NCBI GenBank assembly: GCA_025999935.1
Contig: BNXY01000044.1
Location: 1-21,847 of the forward strand
Direction of reading: 5' to 3'
Origin: Bacteroidia bacterium
Lineage (GTDB): Bacteria; Bacteroidota; Bacteroidia; Bacteroidales; Azobacteroidaceae
Length of the DNA stretch: 21,847 nucleotides
The position numbers were made by a program, and so were the translations under genes. The notes below the pieces were generated by a model. That model was not told the DNA's origin. It was given only the letters and a program-made list of their open reading frames with translations, and ran no database searches. How positions within the stretch are numbered: position 1 is the stretch's first letter; every line of letters starts with the position of its first letter. Shown here one piece after another: positions 15,798-21,847 of the stretch.

Positions 15798-18095
15798 ATG
15801 TTCAAAAAAAGTCTTTTGTTGGTATTTGTATGGGTTGTCTCTTTCAATTCCGCCTATTCGCAAAAAGTCGGCTTGGTTTTAAGCGGCGGCGGAGCGAAGG
15901 GCGCTGTTCACATTGGGATAATCAAGGCTTTAGAGGAAAATGACATACCGATTGATTATGTGGCGGGAACATCCATTGGCGCCATTGTAGGCAGTTTATA
16001 TGCGATGGGATATACGCCGGATCAGATGCTCGAACTGTTTATGTCTGAGGAATTTTCCTATTGGCAATCCGGGAAAGTTGAAGATGAATACCAGTATTAT
16101 TTTCATAAAAATCCGAATCAACCTGATTTTGTGCGGTTTATGATTCCTCTTCGGGATTCGGTAGATATAAAGTCGGCAATACTACCCAACAGCTTGGTCA
16201 ATCCGATTCAGATGAATCAGGCGTTTGTGCAACTGTTTTCGCAGGCGAATGCGCAATCGAATGAAGATTTCAATAATCTTTTTGTACCCTTTCTTTGTGT
16301 GGCTTCTGATGTTTACAATAAAGAACCGGTCATTTTCAGAAGCGGTAATCTGGGAGACGCCGTGCGGGCTTCCATGACTTTTCCACTGGTATTCAAGCCG
16401 ATATTCAGAGACAGCATACCTTTGTTCGACGGGGGTATTTATGATAATTTTCCGGTAAATCCTTTGAAAAAAGCGTTTCATCCCGATTTTATTATTGGGG
16501 CTTCGGTTGCCGGAAAAAAAATGAAAAATCCTTCTGATTTGGACTTATACAGTCTGATGGAAAATATGGTTATGCAACAAACAGTGTATGATGTAGATCC
16601 GGAAGACGGTGTGATGATGAAATTTATTTTGGAAGATGTCGGTTTATTGGATTTTAACAAAGCAAAAACCTTGTTTGATCTGGGTTATAAAGCAGGTCAC
16701 GAAATGGTCGATTCAATAAAAAGCCGGACTACCCGCAGGGTTCCCTTGCAAGAAGTTATGGAGAGAAGGGAAAAATACCATGCCAAACTTCCGCCGCTTG
16801 TTTTCAGACATATTTATATATCCGGAGTGAACGATGAACAGAAGAAATATATTGAAAACCAGATACATAAAGATTACGAGGATAAGTTTACAATGGAAGA
16901 TTTCAGAAAAACGTATTTTCGTTTGTTATCTAATTCAAAAATAAAGGAAATATTACCTCATGCGGTTTGGGATCAGGAAAACAATACTTTTGACTTGTAT
17001 TTAGCTATTCAGATTAAAGATGAAATAGCATTTACTTTCGGCGGGAATATTTCATCCATGAGCGCCAATCAATTGTATTTAGGCTTAGGCTACCGAAGTT
17101 TGACCGAACTTTCAACCGAATTTCATTTGGATATGCAAGTGGGAAACACGTATAATGGCGTATCCTTGTCCGGAAAAGTCGAGATACAGGCATCCATTCC
17201 CATGGATTTTTCAGGAATAATTGTGCATAATTACCGGAAATATTATGAAAGTGAGAAACTTTTCATTGATACCGACGTATCCACTTTTATCCACAAGCGG
17301 GAAACCTATGGAAAATTGGGTTTGGGCTTTCCATTTCAAAACAGGGCTCGAATGGATATTCTATTCGGGTATGGTAAATTGGAAGATAAATATTATATGG
17401 ATACCAAAGGTTCTTATTATGGAAACAGTTTTGATAGAAGCGATTATGATCTTTTCTCCTTTGGTTTGCAATACAAAAAATACACACAGGATGCCAAACA
17501 ATATCCGATTAAAGGGCAGGACCATCATATTTATGCCCAATATGTTTCGGGAAAAGAAGCTTATTCCCCAACCAAGAAGAATTATGTGAATACTTCATCC
17601 TATCAGTCTTGGATTCAATTAGATGCTTTTATGTACAATATCCATAAGATGAGTCATAAATTCAATTTGGGATATATTGTGCAAGGTATCGTTTCGAGTA
17701 AAAATTTGCTGAGTAATTATACGGCTTCCGTTTTGCAAGCGCCGGCCTACACCCCTACCCCACACAGTAAATTGATATTTAATGAAGCGTTTCGAGCCAA
17801 TCAGTTTTTGGCGGGCGGAGTGATTCCAATATGGAAAGTCAATTCCACGTTTCATTTCCGTGGCGATTTTCACGGTTTTATACCGGTTTATCCCATTAGA
17901 AGAGGCGAAAACGAAAAAGCGTATTATGGCGAACTATTTACCAAACCGGCTTATTTTGGAGAATTGAGTTTCGTAGCTCAATTGCCTTTCATGTCGATTA
18001 GTTTATTTGCAAATCACTATAATTACCCGCAAAACAACTGGAATTTCGGCTTAAATATGGGGTATTTAATCTTCGGGCCTAAATTTATTCCGTAA
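15798..18095 (+). CDS. Patatin-like phospholipase with C-terminal outer-membrane barrel
   Basis: This 765-residue protein is probably an outer-membrane lipase or acyl hydrolase. Residues 1-22 are a signal peptide. The patatin domain spans about 24-230: the oxyanion-hole motif GGGAKG is at 30-35, the nucleophile S59 is in GTSIG, and the dyad aspartate D211 is in DGG. A POTRA-like segment follows (about 340-410), then a beta-rich region with alternating aromatic residues to the end (FGPKFIP), resembling a BamA/TamA-type barrel. The order patatin-POTRA-barrel is that of type Vd proteins such as PlpD, although here the patatin part may stay periplasmic. It is a single gene, divergent from SusC pair 2. 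The lipid substrate is unknown. Confidence 0.9.
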   Translation: MFKKSLLLVFVWVVSFNSAYSQKVGLVLSGGGAKGAVHIGIIKALEENDIPIDYVAGTSIGAIVGSLYAMGYTPDQMLELFMSEEFSYWQSGKVEDEYQYYFHKNPNQPDFVRFMIPLRDSVDIKSAILPNSLVNPIQMNQAFVQLFSQANAQSNEDFNNLFVPFLCVASDVYNKEPVIFRSGNLGDAVRASMTFPLVFKPIFRDSIPLFDGGIYDNFPVNPLKKAFHPDFIIGASVAGKKMKNPSDLDLYSLMENMVMQQTVYDVDPEDGVMMKFILEDVGLLDFNKAKTLFDLGYKAGHEMVDSIKSRTTRRVPLQEVMERREKYHAKLPPLVFRHIYISGVNDEQKKYIENQIHKDYEDKFTMEDFRKTYFRLLSNSKIKEILPHAVWDQENNTFDLYLAIQIKDEIAFTFGGNISSMSANQLYLGLGYRSLTELSTEFHLDMQVGNTYNGVSLSGKVEIQASIPMDFSGIIVHNYRKYYESEKLFIDTDVSTFIHKRETYGKLGLGFPFQNRARMDILFGYGKLEDKYYMDTKGSYYGNSFDRSDYDLFSFGLQYKKYTQDAKQYPIKGQDHHIYAQYVSGKEAYSPTKKNYVNTSSYQSWIQLDAFMYNIHKMSHKFNLGYIVQGIVSSKNLLSNYTASVLQAPAYTPTPHSKLIFNEAFRANQFLAGGVIPIWKVNSTFHFRGDFHGFIPVYPIRRGENEKAYYGELFTKPAYFGELSFVAQLPFMSISLFANHYNYPQNNWNFGLNMGYLIFGPKFIP

Positions 18096-18109
18096 AAATT
18101 CCAAAAATA

Positions 18110-18141
18110 TTTGCGAAACCGGAAAAATAGTTATACCTTTG
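18110..18141 (+). promoter_or_regulatory. Predicted tRNA-Arg promoter
   Basis: TTTG (18110-18113) and TACCTTTG (18134-18141) are separated by 20 bases, a full match to the Bacteroidota promoter pattern. The box ends 23 bases before the mature tRNA start. The promoter begins 14 bases after the patatin stop codon. Confidence 0.7.
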
Positions 18142-18164
18142 CAGTCGCAAAAACAAAAAATGAT

Positions 18165-18238
18165 GGCCCCGTGGCTCAACTGAATAGAGCATCTGACTAC
18201 GGATCAGAAGGTTACAGGTTTGAATCCTGTCGGGGTCA
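18165..18238 (+). tRNA. tRNA-Arg (anticodon ACG)
   Basis: The 74-base cloverleaf folds fully. The acceptor stem GGCCCCG pairs with CGGGGTC through one G-U pair. The D stem is GCTC/GAGC. The anticodon stem TCTGA/TCAGA encloses the loop CTACGGA with anticodon ACG, and the T stem ACAGG/CCTGT encloses TTTGAAT. A discriminator A follows, and CCA is not encoded. ACG should be modified to ICG and read CGT, CGC and CGA codons. It has its own promoter and terminator and borders accessory DNA, so its 3' end is a candidate integration site. Confidence 0.95.
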
Positions 18239-18252
18239 CAGACTGATAGACA

Positions 18253-18287
18253 AGCACTTACGAATACAAAAGTAGGTGCTTTTTTTT
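18253..18287 (+). terminator. Terminator of the tRNA-Arg gene
   Basis: AGCACTTAC (18253-18261) pairs with GTAGGTGCT (18272-18280) through one U-G pair around a 10-base loop, followed by a run of eight T (18280-18287). It is a standard intrinsic terminator 15 bases beyond the tRNA. Confidence 0.8.
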
Positions 18288-18291
18288 GGGG

Positions 18292-18331
18292 TTTGCACAC
18301 AATTTGCATACAGTACATACGATTTGCATAC
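18292..18331. repeat. TTTGCAYAC direct repeats beside the tRNA, possible integrase arm sites
   Basis: TTTGCACAC (18292-18300), TTTGCATAC (18303-18311) and TTTGCATAC (18323-18331) lie between the tRNA terminator and the truncated methyltransferase. Short direct repeats beside a tRNA 3' end are typical of arm-type binding sites of tyrosine integrases. No integrase gene is present in the window, so this may be a remnant of an integrated element. Confidence 0.4.
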
Positions 18332-18340
18332 GCGGCTTTT

Positions 18341-19060
18341 TCAAAAGGGTAATTCCTGTCCATATTCTACCGATGGCTCAAAAAGCAGATATTCCGTCAA
18401 TTGCTTCTTGTCTTTGAAACCTTGAATTTTTTGCTTGTATTCTTCAAATATTGCTAAACTGTTAATTTCTTCTCGTCGGCGTTTACTCATTTCTAAAAAC
18501 TCAATCTCTTGGTCTATTCCCAGAAATCTGCGGTTTAATAAATTGGCTGCAATTCCTGTGGTACTGCTTCCGGTAAAAGGATCTAAAATCCAAGCATTGG
18601 GTTGCGTGGATGATAAAACGATTCGGGACAATACGCCCAACGGCTTTTGTGTAGGGTGCTTTCCGCAGGATTTTTCCCAAGGGGCAATGGCAGGCAGATT
18701 CCAAACATCTTTCATCTGTTTGCCGTCGTTGATTTCTTTCATCAATTCGTAATTGTAATAATGCGGAACTTTTTTGTTTTTCCGCGCCCAAATAATAATT
18801 TCGGACGAATGGGTAAAACAACGACAAGCCAAATTGGGCGGCGGATTGGTCTTAACCCATGTAACGACATTCAATATCTTAAATTCCAACTCATTCAGCA
18901 TTTGGGCAATGGAAAAAATATTGTGAAATGTGCCGCTAATCCAAATCGTACCGTTTTCTTTGAGTTTATTACGTACTTCTTTCAACCATTGATAATTGAA
19001 ATCGTTTACAAAATCATATCCTTTCGACCTGTCCCACTCGCCTTTGTTAACGCTTACCAT
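18341..19060 (-). CDS. DpnA-like DNA adenine methyltransferase, N-terminally truncated
   Basis: This 239-residue protein matches the beta-class N6-adenine methyltransferases related to M.DpnA, the second methyltransferase of DpnII-type systems. Retained parts are the region from MVSVNKGEWD onward, TNPPPNLACRCFTH at 71-84, the motif X region HPTQKP at 135-140, and the SAM-binding motif I DPFTGSSTT at 160-168. In full-length relatives about 60 residues, including the catalytic DPPY and the SNGG that follows, precede the VSVNKG-like segment. They are absent here: the gene begins immediately after the stop codon of the DpnD-like gene, in the same frame. Without DPPY it is probably inactive. It ends next to the tRNA-proximal repeats. 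Confidence 0.8.
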   Translation of the reverse strand: MVSVNKGEWDRSKGYDFVNDFNYQWLKEVRNKLKENGTIWISGTFHNIFSIAQMLNELEFKILNVVTWVKTNPPPNLACRCFTHSSEIIIWARKNKKVPHYYNYELMKEINDGKQMKDVWNLPAIAPWEKSCGKHPTQKPLGVLSRIVLSSTQPNAWILDPFTGSSTTGIAANLLNRRFLGIDQEIEFLEMSKRRREEINSLAIFEEYKQKIQGFKDKKQLTEYLLFEPSVEYGQELPF

Positions 19061-19225
19061 TTATACCATATTTATTTCATAATCAGCAAAATCAGAATAA
19101 TCTAAAACTATTTCTTCTTCTTTATATTGTTTATTCACTAATTGCCATGCTTCTTCATGTGAATTAGCTTCCACTTCAACGAGTCTTGATAATAATTCTG
19201 TTATCTCAATTTTGAATGTTTCCAT
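19061..19225 (-). CDS. DpnD/PcfM-like small protein
   Basis: A 54-residue reading frame, METFKIEITELLSR to YEINMV, fills the gap between the endonuclease and the second methyltransferase. The pattern of an amphipathic start, VEVEANSHEEAW and then EEEIVLDYSDF matches my memory of the DpnD/PcfM family, first seen as the unknown second gene of the DpnI cassette. It starts three bases after the endonuclease stop, and its TAA touches the ATG of the next gene, so it is firmly in the operon. It is acidic, with no signal or membrane segment. Its function is unknown. Confidence 0.65.
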   Translation of the reverse strand: METFKIEITELLSRLVEVEANSHEEAWQLVNKQYKEEEIVLDYSDFADYEINMV

Positions 19226-19228
19226 TAT

Positions 19229-19951
19229 TTATATTAATTGTTTTACTTGTGATAATTCAAACATTTTTGAATATTGATTTCCAATATTTTCATAATCAAC
19301 AAACTTAACTCTATTTTTTATTGGTTTAAACATTGTTTGACTCATAATATCATCAAATTTTCTTTTGCGATACTCTGGTGCCACAATATAAAATTCCGCA
19401 TAATAATCTTGTAATTCAAAATATTTGCTTACGGAATTTTGAATATCTGTCGAATGTTCTACTTCAAAAAAAGAATTTGGCAAGTTTCGCTCATTGAACC
19501 AAATTACGTCAATAGTCGTAGCTCTTCGTAATATTTCGGGATACGTGAAATCGTAGATTTTATCATTGGTAACCAATTCTTTCAATGGCTTTTCTAAAAA
19601 CATTCTATTTTTATCTTGTAGCGGAACGTATGTTTGTAACCTTTTCATATTTCCAATTTCTACGATTAAACCCTGATAATACGAATGAGTAAAAATTTCT
19701 TCAACTTTTTTATCTTTAGTTTTAAATTGAATTTGTTCAGGAAGACTATTTTCAAACTCTCTTAATGCCCATAATCCAGGTCGTATTCTGAAAATATCAT
19801 TGCATTCTTGTACAATTCTCCTTATACTTGCCTGCGGAGTTTTTGTTTTCCATGTAGAAAAATCCAACAAACTATTTAACTGTCCGAAGGTGGCATAGCC
19901 ACCATTTTGGCGCATTACTTCAATTACTTGTTTTGCTTGGGTATTAATCAT
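19229..19951 (-). CDS. Putative PD-(D/E)XK restriction endonuclease with N-terminal winged helix
   Basis: This 240-residue protein lies between methyltransferase genes and is probably the restriction enzyme of the module. Residues about 5-63 look like a HARE-HTH or winged-helix domain (GGYATFGQLNSLL, ASIRRIVQ, then FRIRPGLWAL). A nuclease-like core follows: E98 in LIVEIGN, D148 in TTIDVIWF, and E163-V-E165 in FFEVEHST, which would supply a PD-(D/E)XK site. It does not resemble DpnII/MboI or Sau3AI as I remember them, so GATC specificity rests only on the neighbouring Dam-like gene. I chose the ATG at 19951; a GTG at 19960 would overlap the upstream gene. It is one base away from the upstream stop. 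Confidence 0.65.
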   Translation of the reverse strand: MINTQAKQVIEVMRQNGGYATFGQLNSLLDFSTWKTKTPQASIRRIVQECNDIFRIRPGLWALREFENSLPEQIQFKTKDKKVEEIFTHSYYQGLIVEIGNMKRLQTYVPLQDKNRMFLEKPLKELVTNDKIYDFTYPEILRRATTIDVIWFNERNLPNSFFEVEHSTDIQNSVSKYFELQDYYAEFYIVAPEYRKRKFDDIMSQTMFKPIKNRVKFVDYENIGNQYSKMFELSQVKQLI

Positions 19952-19952
19952 T

Positions 19953-20810
19953 TTAAGCACAATTTAAATAATGTGAATACAAATCATCAAAAAAATCGTT
20001 TTCCGGATCATTGGATTTTACATCCGAATTACTCAAAATCCACATACAATCTCTATCGTTCAATTTATCGCAAAAACGTTTCAGCCGGATTTGTTCCGCA
20101 TCGTTAAATTCTTCTTTTGAGTATGAATTGAAACTCGAAGTTTGGCTCAAAGGTTTGTAAGGTGGATCAAGATAGAAAAGTGAATTTTCCGTAGCGTAAT
20201 TTAGCGTTTGTTCAAAATCGCCTGTCAGAATTTCTACTTTTTGCAATAACTCACTATCAATCAATAAGGTATTTTCATCACAAATAGTTGGGTTTGTGTA
20301 TTTTCCAAAAGGAACATTAAACAAGCCTTTGCTGTTTACGCGATACAATCCATTGAAACAAGTGCGGTTAAGAAAGATAAACAAGGCTGTATTTTCAATA
20401 TTTTCAAGCGATTTGGTATTATATCTTTCCCGCATTTTGAGAAAAAATTCTTTTCGGCTGTCTTCCGAATTGAATGACTGATATTCTTTTTGAATGTTTT
20501 TGAGCAGTATGATTAATTCGTAAACATTTTCTTTAACCGTTCGATAAGCAGTTGTCAAATCGGGATTAATATCATTGATAATCGCTTTTTTGACAGTCGC
20601 AACATTTTCCAAAATCCAAAAAAGCATTGCGCCACCACCGACAAACGGCTCAATATAAGTCATATTTGAATATCCGTAAACCTCGTTTGGTAACAATTTC
20701 TCAATGGAAGAAATGAGTTGTCCCTTTCCGCCAACCCACTTAATGAATGGTTTGGCGGACAATTTTGTGGATTGTGTGTATTTAATACCTATGTTTTTAT
20801 TGTTTGTCAT
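19953..20810 (-). CDS. Dam-family DNA adenine methyltransferase, apparently C-terminally truncated
   Basis: This alpha-class N6-adenine methyltransferase, similar to M.DpnM and Dam, probably targets GATC. From the ATG at 20810 it has 285 residues; the longer frame starts at TTG 20825 upstream of the -7 box. Motifs in order are FIKWVGGK at 22-29, EPFVGGGAM at 54-62, FNGLYRVNSKGLFNVPFGKY near 152-171, and catalytic DPPY at 215-218 followed by KPLSQTSSF. The protein ends at DDLYSHYLNCA. Relatives continue for about 30 residues with an RGKxxEIxxTNY-type ending, which is missing. The stop lies one base from the endonuclease ATG. Activity is uncertain. Confidence 0.88.
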   Translation of the reverse strand: MTNNKNIGIKYTQSTKLSAKPFIKWVGGKGQLISSIEKLLPNEVYGYSNMTYIEPFVGGGAMLFWILENVATVKKAIINDINPDLTTAYRTVKENVYELIILLKNIQKEYQSFNSEDSRKEFFLKMRERYNTKSLENIENTALFIFLNRTCFNGLYRVNSKGLFNVPFGKYTNPTICDENTLLIDSELLQKVEILTGDFEQTLNYATENSLFYLDPPYKPLSQTSSFNSYSKEEFNDAEQIRLKRFCDKLNDRDCMWILSNSDVKSNDPENDFFDDLYSHYLNCA

Positions 20811-20814
20811 AATG

Positions 20815-20822
20815 CAAAAGTA
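20815..20822 (-). promoter_or_regulatory. Predicted -7 box of the restriction-modification operon
   Basis: On the minus strand TACTTTTG fits TAnnTTTG and ends four bases before the ATG at 20810, predicting a nearly leaderless message for the whole four-gene operon. No TTTG -33 element is visible at 19-21 bases. Confidence 0.5.
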
Positions 20823-20917
20823 CAATTTTTTTCGAGTTTTTGATTGTAAATTTGCACATATTATTACATAAAAAAAAACTTTTCTGTTTTTTTGAATACT
20901 TATTGATTTTTAATTTG

Positions 20918-20925
20918 TATTTTTG
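20918..20925 (+). promoter_or_regulatory. Predicted -7 box of the GAF-like gene
   Basis: TATTTTTG fits TAnnTTTG and ends 27 bases before the ATG at 20953. A TTTG at 20891-20894 lies 23 bases upstream, slightly too far. The region is very AT-rich, so a chance match is possible. Confidence 0.4.
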
Positions 20926-20952
20926 CGTTTATCTTGATAAAAATAAGATGCA

Positions 20953-21720
20953 ATGAAAAATATAGTAAAATCAATATTTACGGATTTACAATCGCCATCT
21001 AAATTTTCTATATATTTAATAGAAGAGGCATTGACACGGATAGTTGCTGATGAAACTAATTCAATCAATTGTATTACTTTTTACCAAAGACAATTTTTTG
21101 ACAAAGATAATTTAATTTGTATATATGCATCAGTACGAGAGGATAGAAAAGAAAAAATAGAGAATTATAAAAGAGAAGATATTATTCAAGAACTCAATAA
21201 TAAAATAAAAGATGAAATAGGTGTAGTACGGTACATTGAGAATAATGGGATAGCAATCCCGATATGTATTAATGATTTTAATAAATCAATTGACCCTGTT
21301 CTTTTGTCATCTTATCTGAAATTACCTGATAACATCCAAGAAAAAATAAAATCGGAATATTATATTCCAATTTTTCTTGATAATAATATGCAAAATCCTG
21401 TATATGGGATTGTTGTATTTAGTTCATTTAGAGAAAAAGCTTTAAGTAAAACAAAAGCGGACATATTGATGCATATATTCAGCCATTTAATAACAGGCAA
21501 TCTAAATAAATTAATTGATAGGCGCTTTAATGAATTAATTAAAAACATATCGTATATTGAAAATCAACCTTCGTTTGACGAAGAATATGATAAAATATTT
21601 ATAGCATTACAAAAATTTTATAATGCAGAGGTAGAAGATACCTATATGTTGCCTTGCAAAGTAAAATATGGTTCGTTTTGGTCTGTAATGAATCAAAATG
21701 GCGAATATGTTTTGATTAAA
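20953..21720 (+). CDS. Unrecognised GAF-like protein, interrupted at its 3' end
   Basis: A frame opens at ATG 20953 (MKNIVKSIFTDLQ) and stays open to the window edge. The first 256 codons look like a real gene. I do not recognise the family. The stretch SEYYIPIFLDN to PVYGIVVFSSF, followed by a helix up to about residue 185, looks like the end of a GAF-type sensor domain, and YDKIFIALQKF near 215 could open a second one. There is no signal peptide or membrane helix. From 21721 the sequence changes character to an insertion-sequence end, so the gene is probably split. It is very AT-rich and divergent from the restriction-modification operon. It may be a defence or signalling gene, but that is not established. 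Confidence 0.6.
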
Positions 21721-21847
21721 TGCAAATTTCGGCGCTACCCACCCAGCGATTTCGGCGATACCCACCCACTTTGTGGCTCGTCACTCTTGATTAGCCATGA
21801 CAAAATTACAGTTTTTTTCTTAAACTCTCACCTTTTAATTCAAAACG
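21721..21847. mobile_element. Terminal part of an IS21-like insertion sequence
   Basis: At 21721 an AT-rich coding sequence gives way to GC-richer DNA beginning TGCAAATTTCGGCG and holding two near-identical 20-base repeats. A TG terminus and tandem transposase-binding repeats near the end are typical of IS21-family elements, and ACCCACCC repeats are familiar from them. No istA or istB coding sequence is reached before the window ends, so the family call is tentative. Confidence 0.5.
21726..21768. repeat. Two tandem 20-base repeats at the insertion-sequence end
   Basis: Copies at 21726-21745 and 21749-21768 start ATTTCGGCG and end TACCCACCCA, and differ at one base (C or A at the tenth position). 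They are 23 bases apart start to start, about two helical turns, as expected for transposase-binding sites. Confidence 0.75.

Noticed and set aside
15707..15943. Plus-strand frame of 78 codons before and inside the patatin gene.
   Set aside because: It starts upstream of the patatin -7 box, overlaps the patatin signal peptide in another frame, and has low-complexity lysine-rich sequence.
17221..17589. Plus-strand frame of 122 codons inside the patatin gene.
   Set aside because: It is an out-of-frame shadow within the barrel-coding part; no start signal or domain is seen.
18085..18363. Minus-strand frame of 92 codons across the tRNA-Arg gene.
   Set aside because: It runs antisense through the tRNA, its promoter and its terminator and shows no domain.
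21360..21548. Minus-strand frame of 62 codons opposite the GAF-like gene.
   Set aside because: The plus-strand frame is open for nearly 900 bases through the same DNA, and the minus frame shows no domain.

Overview
The window looks like a chromosomal segment of a Bacteroidota bacterium, most likely of the order Bacteroidales. The evidence is two SusC/SusD pairs, repeated -7 boxes of the Bacteroidota form TAnnTTTG (several with a TTTG element 19-20 bases upstream), start codons without Shine-Dalgarno sequences, and a class 1B dihydroorotate dehydrogenase. I cannot name the genus.

Layout. 1-655: an XRE-type regulator behind an array of short 9-base boxes that look like operators. 701-2409: pyrK and pyrD overlap and make the two subunits of NAD-linked dihydroorotate dehydrogenase. 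2419-4810 (minus): a tight operon of a DUF6922-like protein, an AbiEii-like nucleotidyltransferase toxin and radA. 4967-6049 (minus): a secreted calcineurin-type phosphatase. 6116-15562 (minus): two consecutive SusC-SusD outer-membrane uptake pairs, each closed by a nearly identical hairpin terminator, with no enzymes or regulator attached. 15798-18095 (plus): a patatin-like phospholipase fused to an outer-membrane barrel. 18165-18238: tRNA-Arg(ACG) with its own promoter and terminator.

The right-hand part (about 18290 to the end) is accessory DNA next to the tRNA gene. It starts with short direct repeats of the kind found at integrase attachment sites. It then holds a four-gene minus-strand restriction-modification operon: Dam-like methyltransferase, putative PD-(D/E)XK endonuclease with an N-terminal winged helix, a 54-residue DpnD/PcfM-like protein, and a DpnA-like methyltransferase. 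Both methyltransferases appear to lack the ends that face the endonuclease-dpnD pair, as if that pair had replaced the junction of two adjacent methyltransferase genes. Divergent from this operon is an unrecognised, GAF-like gene that is cut off by what looks like the end of an IS21-type insertion sequence at the window edge.

Most interesting: the methyltransferase truncations, the tRNA-adjacent island with an interrupted unknown gene, promoters overlapping terminators, -7 boxes that nearly touch start codons, and the coupling of radA to a toxin-antitoxin pair.
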